Made by a program: the position numbers and the translations under genes | The notes under the pieces: model-generated | The model's input: only the letters and a program-made list of their open reading frames with translations | What the model was told of the DNA's origin: nothing | The model's database searches: none | Source: Ruminococcus sp. | Lineage (GTDB): Bacteria > Bacillota > Clostridia > Oscillospirales > Acutalibacteraceae | DNA: 57,370 bases | Direction: 5' to 3' | Assembly (NCBI GenBank): GCA_017457155.1 | Contig: JAFTHZ010000012.1 | Location: 1 to 57,370, forward strand | Shown here: piece after piece, positions 24,797 to 33,374 of the stretch | Numbering within the stretch: the stretch's first letter is position 1 | Layout of the letters: the number at the start of each line of letters is the position of its first letter

Positions 24797-25267
24797 TCAC
24801 ATACCGCTGCCTGTCTTGTGGGTCATCTTGATGCTCTGACGGGTCTTGCGCAGGTCAGTGAGCTGTGCTGCAAGAGCATCATCAGTCTTCTTCATAATAT
24901 CCTCAACGAACTCGCTGGCAGCCTTACGCATGTCAGAGGTCTTTGCCTTTGCGTCGTTGATAATCTCGTTAGCCTGAGCATGAGCAGCGCGAACAATCTC
25001 GTTCTGATTGACCATCTGCTTCTTTCTCTCCTCAGCCTCACGGATAATAGACTCAGCCTCTTTCTTAGCCTCAGAAACGATCTGGGATCTGTCAGCAACG
25101 ATGTTCTTTGCCTGACGGATCTCAGAGGGCAGAGAATCCTGAATCTCATCCAGAATATCCAGCACAAGCTCTGTATCAACCAGAGACTTGCCGCCTGTGA
25201 GAGGAACAGCCTTTGCCTCGTTCATAATATCCTGCAGCTCATTGAGAAGCTCTTCAATTCTTTTCAT
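24797..25267 (-). CDS. Coiled-coil protein (DivIVA/ATP-synthase-b-like)
   Basis: A 156-residue, soluble, highly helical protein. Residues about 55-140 form a long alanine- and charge-rich coiled coil (AKKEAESIIREAEERKKQ; AHAQANEIINDAKAKT) similar to DivIVA C-terminal regions and to F-type ATPase b subunits, which explains mixed database names for such proteins. No membrane helix and no DivIVA N-terminal membrane-binding motif are evident. Clostridial genomes often carry such a gene after coaD. Function is unknown; a scaffold role is a guess. AAAGGGAG precedes the ATG. Confidence 0.7.
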   Translation of the reverse strand: MKRIEELLNELQDIMNEAKAVPLTGGKSLVDTELVLDILDEIQDSLPSEIRQAKNIVADRSQIVSEAKKEAESIIREAEERKKQMVNQNEIVRAAHAQANEIINDAKAKTSDMRKAASEFVEDIMKKTDDALAAQLTDLRKTRQSIKMTHKTGSGM

Positions 25268-25318
25268 TATATATCTCCCTTTCCTATCTGAACTCTACTT
25301 TGGTACTTATATATTATT

Positions 25319-25801
25319 TCACATATTTGTGAGTCTGTCAACTATTTTATCGTGAACACAAGCAGGAACAAACAGACTGATATCTCCGCCGAAGGAGGAA
25401 ATCTGTTTGATGACACTGGAGCTTAAGTACATATACTCCTGACTTGTGTTGAGATACACCGTCTCTAGCTCAGGGTACAGTTTCTTGTTTATCATGGACA
25501 TCTGGAACTCGTACTCAAAGTCCGACACAGCTCGCAGGCCCTTGACTACCGCCACGGCACCCTTCTCTCTGGCATAATCTACCAGCAGACCCTGAAAGCT
25601 GTCTATCTCCACATTATCATATTCTGCTGTGGCCTGGCGCAGAAGCTCCATCCTCTCCTCCACTGTGAAGCAGGGATTCTTCTCCTTATTACACAGCACC
25701 GCCACGATAACCTTGTCAAAAAGTCCCGAAGCACGTGCAATAATATCCATATGTCCCATAGTAACCGGGTCAAAACTACCCGGGCAGATTGCTATTCTCA
25801 T
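25319..25801 (-). CDS. coaD: Phosphopantetheine adenylyltransferase
   Basis: CoaD makes dephospho-CoA from 4'-phosphopantetheine and ATP. The 160-residue protein is full length: N-terminal CPGSFDPVTMGHMDII with the TMGH version of the nucleotidyl-transfer motif, KGLRAVSDFEYEFQM, and the C-terminal YLSSSVIKQI. I chose ATG 25801, 7 bases after GGGAGG, rather than the earlier in-frame start 30 bases upstream. It follows rsmD by 22 bases, the usual rsmD-coaD pairing. Confidence 0.97.
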   Translation of the reverse strand: MRIAICPGSFDPVTMGHMDIIARASGLFDKVIVAVLCNKEKNPCFTVEERMELLRQATAEYDNVEIDSFQGLLVDYAREKGAVAVVKGLRAVSDFEYEFQMSMINKKLYPELETVYLNTSQEYMYLSSSVIKQISSFGGDISLFVPACVHDKIVDRLTNM

Positions 25802-25823
25802 AGGACTACCTCCCATCCGTAAA

Positions 25824-26369
25824 TCACTCATCCATAGGACGTCTGTATGTGGTCAATTTTATTTTACCATAGCGATAGGTTCTGTCAAGAACAAATTCCC
25901 CCGCATTCTCGGGCAGTTCCTCCTCAATAGCTGTCTCGCACACAATCACTCCTGCAGGATTCATCACATGAGGCAAAAGTTCCAAAGCCTTCTTACACAA
26001 CCCTTTGCCGTAGGGCGGGTCAGCAAACACCACATCAAACTTCTCGTCACATGCCCCCAGAAAGCCCAGCGAGTCTGCACACCTGACCTGAGCCTTATCC
26101 TCAAGCCCCGTATCTGCAAGGTTACGGCGGATAACAGACACCGCGTCCCTTCTCATATCCAGAAAGTATGCACCCTTTGCACCTCGGGATAGCGCTTCTA
26201 TACCCATCTGTCCCGACCCTGCAAAAAGGTCAAGGAAAATTCTGCCGGGTATCTGAAACTGTATTATGGAGAAAACAGACTCCTTTACCTTGTCGGTTGT
26301 GGGACGCACATCGTCTCCTGACAGAGTCTGCAGTCTGCGTCCTCTTGCAACACCTGTGATTACTCTCAT
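25824..26369 (-). CDS. rsmD: 16S rRNA m2G966 methyltransferase RsmD
   Basis: RsmD methylates N2 of G966 in 16S rRNA. The 181-residue protein opens MRVITGVARGRRL, contains RPTTDKVKESVFSII, the SAM motif FLDLFAGSGQMGIEALSRGA and the catalytic DPPY (FADPPYGKG). ATG 26369 is preceded by AAAGGAG and lies one base after the uvrC stop, so translation is likely coupled. Confidence 0.96.
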   Translation of the reverse strand: MRVITGVARGRRLQTLSGDDVRPTTDKVKESVFSIIQFQIPGRIFLDLFAGSGQMGIEALSRGAKGAYFLDMRRDAVSVIRRNLADTGLEDKAQVRCADSLGFLGACDEKFDVVFADPPYGKGLCKKALELLPHVMNPAGVIVCETAIEEELPENAGEFVLDRTYRYGKIKLTTYRRPMDE

Positions 26370-26370
26370 A

Positions 26371-28221
26371 CTATTCTCCTTTGCTACCCTGGTCATCCGG
26401 GTGAAAATATCTGTATACTGCCAGAGCGGTCTGCTTTGTCATCCGCGGAGCAGACAGAAGCTCCTCGTAATCCGCGTGGGAAATGTTTTTTATAGTCTTG
26501 AAATATCTGAGCAGTTCTTTTGCCCGCTTCTCACCGATACCCTCAATATCCGTCAAAGAGCTTCGAAACGCTGCGGCGCTTCGGCGGCTGCGGTGATATC
26601 CGATGGCAAATCTGTGAACCTCATCCTGCACAGAGCTTATGAAATTAAACACTCTTTGTCTGGAGTTTATGGCTATCTCCTGACTGTCGCCTGTGATGGC
26701 ACGGGTACGATGACGGTCGTCCTTCACCATACCGAAAAGCGGTATATCCAGCCCGTACTCTGACAGCAGGGGTCTGACGGCGTTCACCTGGCCCACACCT
26801 CCGTCAAGAAGAATCAGGTCAGGGAGTCTGCCAAAGCCCTCTCCCTCATCCTTGTGGGCAAGGTACTCCTCAAACCTGCGTCTGAGCACCTCGTTCATGG
26901 AGCCGTAGTCATCCTGACCCTCAAAGGACTTTATCTTAAATTTTCGGTAAGCTTTCTTCAGAGGCTTTCCGTTCTCAAACACAACCATTCCCGCAACATT
27001 CTCGGCCCCTGCGGTGTTAGAGATATCGTAGGACTCAATATACAGAGGAATACTGTCCAGAGAGAGAACCTCCTTGAGCTCCCTGAGCACCTCCAGCTCT
27101 CTGCCTGTTCCTCCGCTCTGCTGTGCCACACGCTCTGCGGCGTTCTGTCTGCACATCTGAACCAGCTTGTACTGCTCCCCTCGTCTGGGAATCGTCAGAT
27201 ACACTCTCCTGCCGCTGCGCTCTGTCAGATACTGCTCTATGAGCTGTTGATTCTCCACAGCTTCGTCAAGGGTAACATATTGGGGGACGGTGTTGCTTCC
27301 GCTATAGAAGCTTGTGAGGAACTCCTCTCTCGCCTCTTCGTCGCTGCCCAGCACACTCACAGAGAAATCCTGTCTGTCACAAAGTCTTCCTCCGCTGAAG
27401 CGAAACACCTCGAAAGCAGCCTTATTTCCATCAGAGAAATATCCTATAACATCCTGATCTTTCACTCTCGACTGGATAACCTTCTGTTTATCAGAGAGCT
27501 TTCTGATGGCATTTATGCTGTCGCGAAGAGACGCCGCCCGCTCAAACTCAAGATTCTCGGCGGCGGTGTGCATCTCCTGAGTGAGAGCCTTAAGGGACTC
27601 GCTGCTGCCACCTGACAGAAACTCCAGTGCCCTGTCCACGTTCCTTTTATATTCCTCAAACCTCACCTTTCCCGTACAGGGTGCACAGCACTTTTTGATG
27701 TGAAAATTCAGGCAAGGACGTCCCTTGCCAAAATCCTGGGGAAAGCGTCGGTTGCAAGTGGGAAGTCTGAATACGGTGTTAGCCTCTTCCACCGCCTGCT
27801 TCACAAAGTAGCCCGAATTATAGGGACCGATATATTCGGCTGAGTCATCATCCTTCTGGAGAGCACAGGATATCCTGCGCCACTTCTCCCCTGTCACCTT
27901 GATATAGCTGTATCCTTTGTCATCCTTCAGCAGGATGTTGTACTTGGGGGTATGTTGTTTGATGAGACTGCACTCAAGTATAAGCGCCTCAAACTCGCTG
28001 TCCGTGATGATATACTCAAAGTCCTCCACACGGGACACCATCCGGCGGACCTTCTCAGGGTGATTGTTCTGTGAGCCGAAGTACTGGCTGACACGGTTGC
28101 GAAGCTTCTTTGCCTTGCCGATATAGATAATCTCCCGTCGGGCGTCCTTCATAATATACACCCCGGGCTGAAGAGGAAGCCCCATGGCCTTGGCTCTGAG
28201 ATCTCTCAATTTATCGCTCAC
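26371..28221 (-). CDS. uvrC: Excinuclease ABC subunit C
   Basis: UvrC makes both incisions in nucleotide excision repair. The 616-residue product has the GIY-YIG nuclease at the N-terminus (PGVYIMKD, then IIYIGKAKKLRNRV), a zinc-type cysteine cluster after about 170 (CLNFHIKKCCAPC), a UVR motif near 205-240, the RNase-H-like C-terminal nuclease (PDLILLDGGVGQVNAV) and helix-hairpin-helix motifs (IEGIGEKRAKELLRYF). I choose GTG 28221: AGGAGG lies 8 bases before it, and the product then begins VSDKLRDLRAKA. An intrinsic terminator sits just upstream, so its own promoter or read-through from ptsH is needed. Confidence 0.95.
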   Translation of the reverse strand: MSDKLRDLRAKAMGLPLQPGVYIMKDARREIIYIGKAKKLRNRVSQYFGSQNNHPEKVRRMVSRVEDFEYIITDSEFEALILECSLIKQHTPKYNILLKDDKGYSYIKVTGEKWRRISCALQKDDDSAEYIGPYNSGYFVKQAVEEANTVFRLPTCNRRFPQDFGKGRPCLNFHIKKCCAPCTGKVRFEEYKRNVDRALEFLSGGSSESLKALTQEMHTAAENLEFERAASLRDSINAIRKLSDKQKVIQSRVKDQDVIGYFSDGNKAAFEVFRFSGGRLCDRQDFSVSVLGSDEEAREEFLTSFYSGSNTVPQYVTLDEAVENQQLIEQYLTERSGRRVYLTIPRRGEQYKLVQMCRQNAAERVAQQSGGTGRELEVLRELKEVLSLDSIPLYIESYDISNTAGAENVAGMVVFENGKPLKKAYRKFKIKSFEGQDDYGSMNEVLRRRFEEYLAHKDEGEGFGRLPDLILLDGGVGQVNAVRPLLSEYGLDIPLFGMVKDDRHRTRAITGDSQEIAINSRQRVFNFISSVQDEVHRFAIGYHRSRRSAAAFRSSLTDIEGIGEKRAKELLRYFKTIKNISHADYEELLSAPRMTKQTALAVYRYFHPDDQGSKGE

Positions 28222-28240
28222 ATCAATCACCTCCTGCAAA

Positions 28241-28271
28241 AAATAAAAAAGGGCGGAGACATACTCCGCCC
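28241..28271 (-). terminator. Terminator of ptsH
   Basis: GGGCGGAG (28251-28258) pairs with CTCCGCCC (28264-28271) around a 5-base loop. On the minus strand it is followed by six T, A and six more T. It lies 17 bases after the ptsH stop and only about 20 bases before the uvrC start codon. Confidence 0.88.
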
Positions 28272-28287
28272 TGCAAATGCACGTTAA

Positions 28288-28551
28288 TTACTCGGAAAAA
28301 CCGGATTCAACCAGAGTCACAAGACCCTCAACTGCGTTGGTCTCATCAGGACCATCTGCAAAGATCTTGATAGTTGTGCCGCCGAGGATACCCAGTGACA
28401 GTACGCCGAGCAGACTCTTGGCGTTGACTCTTCTCTCATCCTTCTCAACCCAGATGGTAGACTTAAACTCGTTTGCCTTCTGAATGAAGAAAGTTGCCGG
28501 ACGGGCGTGCAAACCTGTTTTATTCTGAACTAAAACATCCTTACCGTACAT
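28288..28551 (-). CDS. ptsH: HPr-family phosphocarrier protein
   Basis: HPr relays phosphate in the sugar phosphotransferase system and, when phosphorylated on Ser46, acts in carbon catabolite control. The 87-residue protein has both sites: His15 in KTGLHARPA and Ser46 in NAKSLLGVLSLG. The presence of His15 argues for HPr rather than the catabolite-only paralogue Crh. GAGAGGG precedes the ATG, a promoter lies at 28642-28670, and a terminator follows, so it appears monocistronic. No ptsI is adjacent. Confidence 0.92.
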   Translation of the reverse strand: MYGKDVLVQNKTGLHARPATFFIQKANEFKSTIWVEKDERRVNAKSLLGVLSLGILGGTTIKIFADGPDETNAVEGLVTLVESGFSE

Positions 28552-28641
28552 GGAAATACCCTCTCTTATCTTAATGATGAAATCTTTTGGCTGTCAATAA
28601 CTTATCATCAGACAGCATACTTAAATTGTTCATTTTTTGTT

Positions 28642-28670
28642 ATTATATCCACAAAAAACAGAGAGGTCAA
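28642..28670 (-). promoter_or_regulatory. Promoter of ptsH
   Basis: On the minus strand TTGACC (28665-28670) and TATAAT (28642-28647) are 17 bases apart. The leader of about 85 bases contains the pair GCTGTC/GACAGC, able to form a small hairpin, and a second TTGACA that could belong to another promoter closer to the gene. Confidence 0.7.
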
Positions 28671-28760
28671 CATAATAAAAACATTTTTGTTTTGATACAC
28701 TATTGCGACAAAAAACTAACAAAGTTTCTTGTGCAAAATAACAACATATCCGAGAGCACC

Positions 28761-29510
28761 TCAGAGGCTGTCTTTCTCCTGCTCCTGAAGCTGAGAAACA
28801 AAAGCTTTTTCTTTATCTGTGAGCTGAGCCTGAGAAAGCATATCGGGACGAAGTCTGACGGTGGCTGTGATAGCCTGCTCACGACGCCATTTCTCGATAT
28901 TTGCATGGTGGCCGCTCATGAGAACCCCGGGCACAGTCTGATCCCTCCATACCTCGGGTCGGGTATACTGGGGATATTCCAGAAGGCCTCCGTAGTGGCT
29001 CTCGAGCTCAAAGCACTCGTCGCTGGAGAGCACACCGGGCAGCATTCTGCACAAAGCATCTGCAAACACCACCGCAGGCAGCTCGCCGCCTGTGAGTACA
29101 TAGTCGCCGATGGATATCTCTTCATCCACAAGGCTGTCGAGCACACGCTGATCCACACCCTCATAGTGACCGCAGAGTATACACACATTCTCATAGGAAT
29201 CCGTAATCTCACGGACAACCTGCTGAGTGAGGGTTCTGCCCTTGGGTGACATATAAATAAAGTGGGGTCTCGTGCCCAGTTGTTCGCATATATTCTCAAA
29301 ACACAGAGCTATGGGCTCTGCCATCATCAGCATCCCCATACCTCCCCCGTAGGGAGCATCGTCCACACGGCGATGCTTGTCAAAGGCAAAATCACGCAGC
29401 TGATGGCATACTATCTCCACCGCCTTGCTCTGTCTGGCTCGTCCGATGATGCTTTCTGAGAGCACCGCCTCGCACATCTCAGGGAACAGCGTAATTATAT
29501 CAATCCTCAT
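28761..29510 (-). CDS. trmD: tRNA (guanine-N1)-methyltransferase TrmD
   Basis: TrmD makes m1G37 in tRNAs, which prevents frameshifting. The 249-residue SPOUT enzyme begins MRIDIITLFPEM and has PYGGGMGMLM, the trefoil-knot SAM loop region (ILCGHYEGVDQRV, then SIGDYVLTGGELP) and the R/H-rich C-terminal part. The start overlaps the end of rimM by 11 bases, a conserved coupling. No clear terminator was found after it. Confidence 0.97.
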   Translation of the reverse strand: MRIDIITLFPEMCEAVLSESIIGRARQSKAVEIVCHQLRDFAFDKHRRVDDAPYGGGMGMLMMAEPIALCFENICEQLGTRPHFIYMSPKGRTLTQQVVREITDSYENVCILCGHYEGVDQRVLDSLVDEEISIGDYVLTGGELPAVVFADALCRMLPGVLSSDECFELESHYGGLLEYPQYTRPEVWRDQTVPGVLMSGHHANIEKWRREQAITATVRLRPDMLSQAQLTDKEKAFVSQLQEQEKDSL

Positions 29511-30012
29511 CGCCGAACAGACCTTTCATGGGTTTGATGAGAACGACTCCGTTTTTGGGGTCCTTCTTAGTAACGATATCATCAATCACAGGGATGTAGA
29601 AGGCTTTACCCTCAGTATCCTTCACCTCGTAGACATCGTTGGCACCTGTACGCAGAACATCAGTGATATTGCCGTAGACCTGATCTGTGTCTGCATCCCT
29701 GACCTCAAGCCCCAACAGGTCCTGCACAAAGTACACATCCTTGGGGAGCTTTACGTCTTTTCGTCTCATATACAGGATTCTTCCGCGGAGCATATCTGCC
29801 TGCTCTACGGTGGTCACACCCTCTATCTTAAGCAGGGCGATATTTTTATGAGGACGACCCTTGACAGACAGCTTCTGTGCTCCTTTGTCAAAGTACAGGT
29901 TCTTAAACTGTGACAGAAAGGCGGGGCTGTCACACCAGCACTCGACCCTGCACTCACCCATAACTCCGTGGGTACCAACTATTTTTCCTATTTCAAGATA
30001 TTCTTTAAGCAT
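29500..30012 (-). CDS. rimM: Ribosome maturation factor RimM
   Basis: RimM helps assemble the 30S head and binds ribosomal protein S19. The 170-residue protein has the RimM N-terminal barrel (YLEIGKIVGTHGVMGECRV) and the C-terminal PRC-barrel (VYFVQDLLGLEV; DVYEVKD; FYIPVIDDIV). It overlaps trmD. Upstream is a leucine-rich-repeat gene rather than rpsP-khpA, which is unusual; the promoter at 31212-31240 probably serves this whole unit. Confidence 0.96.
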   Translation of the reverse strand: MLKEYLEIGKIVGTHGVMGECRVECWCDSPAFLSQFKNLYFDKGAQKLSVKGRPHKNIALLKIEGVTTVEQADMLRGRILYMRRKDVKLPKDVYFVQDLLGLEVRDADTDQVYGNITDVLRTGANDVYEVKDTEGKAFYIPVIDDIVTKKDPKNGVVLIKPMKGLFGDED

Positions 30013-30043
30013 ATTACTCTTATCCTATCCAAAAATTCAGTTA

Positions 30044-31186
30044 TTACTTTTTCTTCTTTTTCTTTGACTTATTCTTCTGCTTTTCTTCTTTTTCTTGAGT
30101 CTTGCGCTTCTTCTCAGTGAAGGTTATATACAGATAGAGTCCTCCGAAGATAACCACACAGGATGCAATAATTATCACAATAACAACTGCGGAGTTGTTC
30201 TTCTTGAACCAGCTTGTCTTCTGCACAGGCTCGGTTGCACTCTCGGATGTGACCTCTGACAGGTCCTTTGCAACACAGGACTCGGGCTCAGGCAGCTCAT
30301 CGGGAGTTGCGTTGTCTGCAGGAGAGCTGAGCTTCAGGTCATAGGTCTGGGCATACTCGGCGCCCAGAGTATCCTCGTTGGCATAAATAGTGAAGCCCTC
30401 ATTCTGATGCTCTCCGTCTGCGTCGATGGAGTCATAACCGAAGGCGTACACACCCAGGTAGTTCACATCATCGGGCAGGCTTACGCTCTCAAGGTTGGGA
30501 CAGTTAAAGAAGCTGTAGTCTCCCACAAAAAGCACTGTCTCGGGAATATTAACATAGGTTACGTTCTGATTGTCTGTAAAGGCATTTCCGCTGATACCGA
30601 CCACACCGTAGGGAATGTTCACCACAGAAGCATCGCCCATATAGCGATAAAACACCTTTCCGCCAAAGATGATGGAGGTGTTGTCCTCAAATCTCTTGAT
30701 CCAAAGGGTATTATCAAAGGCTCCGCCACCTACATAGAGGATATCCTTGGGAATATTGACACTCTCCAGAGCATAGCACTCTGCAAATGCCGCTGTGCCA
30801 ATCTCTTTGACGCTGTCAGGAATTGTCACTGACTTTAGCATCGAGCAGTTCTGGAAAGCTCTGTCTCCGATGAACTCCAGATAGTCAGGCAGATCAACAG
30901 CTGTGATCTTGTCCTCATACCAGAAAGCTTCGGTCTCGATTGCAAGCACCGACAGATCATCAATCATATTGGGAATGGAAACATCTCCGCCATCACCTGT
31001 GTAGCCTGTTATCCAGACCACATTGTCGCGGATAACATACTCAAGGTATCCGTGTGTGAGGACCTCTTCCTCTGTCTCCTGGGCATGGGCGGTGAACCCA
31101 AAGCAACCCAGAGCCAGCACAAGAGCCATCATCAGGCAGAGGGACAGCACCTTCATATATATTTTTTTATTCTCAGAATAAGCCAT
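30044..31186 (-). CDS. Leucine-rich-repeat (BspA-like) membrane-anchored surface protein
   Basis: The 380-residue product has a signal peptide or anchor (MKVLSLCLMMALVLALGCF, after a short cytoplasmic start), then about six BspA/LRR_5-type repeats of roughly 23 residues (about 70-280), with the pattern SVTIPDSVKEIGTAAFAEC. A linker with acidic and Pro residues is followed by a membrane helix (VVIVIIIASCVVIFGGLYLYI, about 335-356) and a very Lys-rich cytoplasmic tail. So it is a single-pass protein displaying LRRs outside. The long upstream open frame is not used: GAGGTG is 7 bases before ATG 31186. LRR_5 proteins often bind host or matrix proteins. It interrupts the usual khpA-rimM order. Confidence 0.82.
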   Translation of the reverse strand: MAYSENKKIYMKVLSLCLMMALVLALGCFGFTAHAQETEEEVLTHGYLEYVIRDNVVWITGYTGDGGDVSIPNMIDDLSVLAIETEAFWYEDKITAVDLPDYLEFIGDRAFQNCSMLKSVTIPDSVKEIGTAAFAECYALESVNIPKDILYVGGGAFDNTLWIKRFEDNTSIIFGGKVFYRYMGDASVVNIPYGVVGISGNAFTDNQNVTYVNIPETVLFVGDYSFFNCPNLESVSLPDDVNYLGVYAFGYDSIDADGEHQNEGFTIYANEDTLGAEYAQTYDLKLSSPADNATPDELPEPESCVAKDLSEVTSESATEPVQKTSWFKKNNSAVVIVIIIASCVVIFGGLYLYITFTEKKRKTQEKEEKQKNKSKKKKKK

Positions 31187-31211
31187 AAATGTACACCTCA
31201 TCTCATTGTAC

Positions 31212-31240
31212 AGTATAAACTTATTTTTCCGTATTGTCAA
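31212..31240 (-). promoter_or_regulatory. Promoter of the LRR protein-rimM-trmD unit
   Basis: On the minus strand a perfect TTGACA (31235-31240) and TATACT (31212-31217) are 17 bases apart, about 25 bases before the LRR start codon. Confidence 0.8.
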
Positions 31241-31316
31241 CAAAACCCCTTTTACTGCGGCAAATACCAACCACATCGCAAGAACCAACGAGCCCTTCTG
31301 TCTCACAGAAAAACGA

Positions 31317-31372
31317 CAAAGGACACAAAGCAGCAAAAAGCCCTCTGACTCCTTGATACTCTGTGTCCTTTG
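31317..31372 (-). terminator. Possible terminator of the ylxM-ffh-rpsP-khpA operon
   Basis: CAAAGGACACA and TGTGTCCTTTG pair over 11 bases with a loop of about 34 bases, followed on the minus strand by TCGTTTTTC. The large loop makes it weaker than the other terminators here, but its place, just after khpA and before the LRR promoter, fits. Confidence 0.5.
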
Positions 31373-31406
31373 AAAAAAGGTTATTAAAAGTGGGGATACA
31401 GGTGAA

Positions 31407-31640
31407 TCAGTCGATCTCAACCTGAATCTTAACATCCTTGCGGATAGCTGCAGAACGGGCAACGGTGCGGATAGCCTTGGCTATTCTGCCCTGCTTGCCG
31501 ATGATTCTGCCCATATCGTCCTCTGCTACATGGATATGATAGACAGTGGTGCCGTCCTCAAGGGGCTCGTCAGCGGTAACGTTGACCTCATCAGGAGCCT
31601 CAACGAGACCTTTAGCGATAATAGTAAGTAAGTCTTTCAT
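31407..31640 (-). CDS. khpA: KH-domain RNA-binding protein KhpA (YlqC)
   Basis: A single type II KH domain of 77 residues with the RNA-gripping loop IIGKQGRIAK. KhpA pairs with KhpB (Jag) in Firmicutes and influences cell shape and division through RNA binding. It lies 18 bases after rpsP, its conserved partner, and is the last gene of that operon. Confidence 0.93.
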   Translation of the reverse strand: MKDLLTIIAKGLVEAPDEVNVTADEPLEDGTTVYHIHVAEDDMGRIIGKQGRIAKAIRTVARSAAIRKDVKIQVEID

Positions 31641-31658
31641 CTACTTATACTCCCAAGC

Positions 31659-31901
31659 TTAGATAACGCCGTTAGACTTGAAGAGAGCCTTAACCTTATC
31701 TGTGGGCTGTGCGCCGTTAGCGATCCACTTCTTTGCTGCCTCAGCGTCAACCTTTACCTCTGCAGGCTCGGTGAGGGGATTGTAAGTACCGATCTCCTCG
31801 ATGAAACGGCCATCTCTGGGATAGCGGGAATCTGCAACAACGATGCGATAGAAGGGGTTCTTCTTTGCGCCCATTCTGCGAAGTCTGATTTTAACTGCCA
31901 T
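31659..31901 (-). CDS. rpsP: Ribosomal protein bS16
   Basis: The 80-residue product matches S16: [37 protein letters not shown] and NPL. I choose ATG 31901, 7 bases after GGAGGT, and not the earlier in-frame ATG. It is co-oriented with ffh upstream and khpA downstream. Confidence 0.98.
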   Translation of the reverse strand: MAVKIRLRRMGAKKNPFYRIVVADSRYPRDGRFIEEIGTYNPLTEPAEVKVDAEAAKKWIANGAQPTDKVKALFKSNGVI

Positions 31902-31983
31902 GGTGTTTACCTCCATAAAATAATTTGCGTTTTTATATTATAAGCCCGAGGGCTGATAACCTGTGTTACGTCAATGACGGATA

Positions 31984-33372
31984 TCAGAATCCGCCGAAGC
32001 TGCCTGTGCCGCCTCCGTCAAAGGGCATACCGCCCAGTCCGGGGAGACCGCCTTTGCGGCGTTTCTTTGCTTTTGTGCCTGATTTGCCTGTCATCTGCTT
32101 CATCAGCTTCTGCATCTGCTCCAGCTGCTTTATCAGGCGGTTGACCTCCTCGACGCTGCGTCCTGAGCCTGCGGCGATACGACGCTTGCGGGAGGGATTC
32201 ATGAGAGAGGGTTTTTCTCTCTCCTCAGGGGTCATGGACAGGATGATTGCCTTTGTCCAGTCTATCTGACGCTCCTCAATGTTTGCCTCTTCCAGCTTCT
32301 GCTGATTCATACCGGGGAGCTTCGAGAGGATGCCCTTGAGGGGGCCCATCTTCTGAAGCTGCTCGAACTGAGCCAGAAGGTCATTGAAGTCCATCTTGTT
32401 GCGCATCATCTTGTCAGCAAGTTCCTCTGCCTTCTTCTGGTCAAGCTTCTCCTCTGCCTCCTCAATGAGAGTGAGCATATCGCCCATGCCCAGAATACGG
32501 CTTGCCATACGATCAGGGTGGAAAACCTCCAGGTCAGAGAGCTTCTCTCCTGTACCTGCAAACTTGATGGGCTTGCCTGTGACAGCCTTGACGGACAGTG
32601 CCGCACCGCCTCGGGTATCACCGTCAAGCTTTGTAAGAATGACGCCTGTTATATCCAGAAGCTCGTTGAAGCTCTTGGCAACATTAACTGCATCCTGACC
32701 TGTCATTGAGTCAATAACAAGCAGAATCTCGGAGGGATTGACTGCCTCCTTGACGCGGGAAAGCTCACCCATGAGTTCCTCGTCAATATGGAGTCGGCCT
32801 GCTGTATCCAGGATAACGATATCGTTACCGTAGTCCTTTGCCTGACGGATAGCCGCCTGAGCAATCTTCACAGGATCCTCCTTGCCCATCTCAAAGACGG
32901 GCACCTCGGCGGTCTTGCCCACTACCTTCAGCTGTTCAATAGCAGCAGGACGATAGATATCACAGGCAACCAGCAGAGGTCTGTGGTTCTTAGCCTTGAG
33001 CATCTTTGCAAGCTTACCTGAGTGGGTAGTCTTACCTGAACCCTGAAGGCCGCACATCATGATAACTGTGGGAGGCTTGGACGCAAATTCGATTCTTGCG
33101 CTGTCGCCGCCCATCAGAGCCACAAGCTCCTCGTTAACTATCTTGATGACCATCTGTGCAGGGGTGAGACTCTCCATAACACTCTCGCCTACTGCACGCT
33201 CTGTAATCTTGTTGGTGAAATCCTTGGCGACCTTGTAGTTAACATCGGCCTCAAGCAGTGCCAGTCTCACCTCACGCATAGCGGTTTTGACATCGCCCTC
33301 TGTGAGCTTACCCTTATTCTTAAGCCGTTTGAAGACGCCGGTAATCTTCTCCGACAAGCTATCAAATGCCAT
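31984..33372 (-). CDS. ffh: Signal recognition particle protein Ffh
   Basis: Ffh binds 4.5S RNA and signal sequences and delivers nascent membrane proteins to FtsY. The 462-residue product has the N domain, the G domain with P-loop GLQGSGKTT (about residue 107), DTAGR and TKLDGD, and a Met-rich M domain with RRIAAGSGRSVEEVN, the RNA-binding part. The C-terminus is Gly-rich. ylxM precedes it by 2 bases. Confidence 0.98.
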   Translation of the reverse strand: MAFDSLSEKITGVFKRLKNKGKLTEGDVKTAMREVRLALLEADVNYKVAKDFTNKITERAVGESVMESLTPAQMVIKIVNEELVALMGGDSARIEFASKPPTVIMMCGLQGSGKTTHSGKLAKMLKAKNHRPLLVACDIYRPAAIEQLKVVGKTAEVPVFEMGKEDPVKIAQAAIRQAKDYGNDIVILDTAGRLHIDEELMGELSRVKEAVNPSEILLVIDSMTGQDAVNVAKSFNELLDITGVILTKLDGDTRGGAALSVKAVTGKPIKFAGTGEKLSDLEVFHPDRMASRILGMGDMLTLIEEAEEKLDQKKAEELADKMMRNKMDFNDLLAQFEQLQKMGPLKGILSKLPGMNQQKLEEANIEERQIDWTKAIILSMTPEEREKPSLMNPSRKRRIAAGSGRSVEEVNRLIKQLEQMQKLMKQMTGKSGTKAKKRRKGGLPGLGGMPFDGGGTGSFGGF

Positions 33373-33374
33373 AG

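Noticed and set aside
26854-27615. Plus-strand frame of 253 codons opposite uvrC
   Set aside because: Antisense shadow of uvrC without ribosome site or domain.
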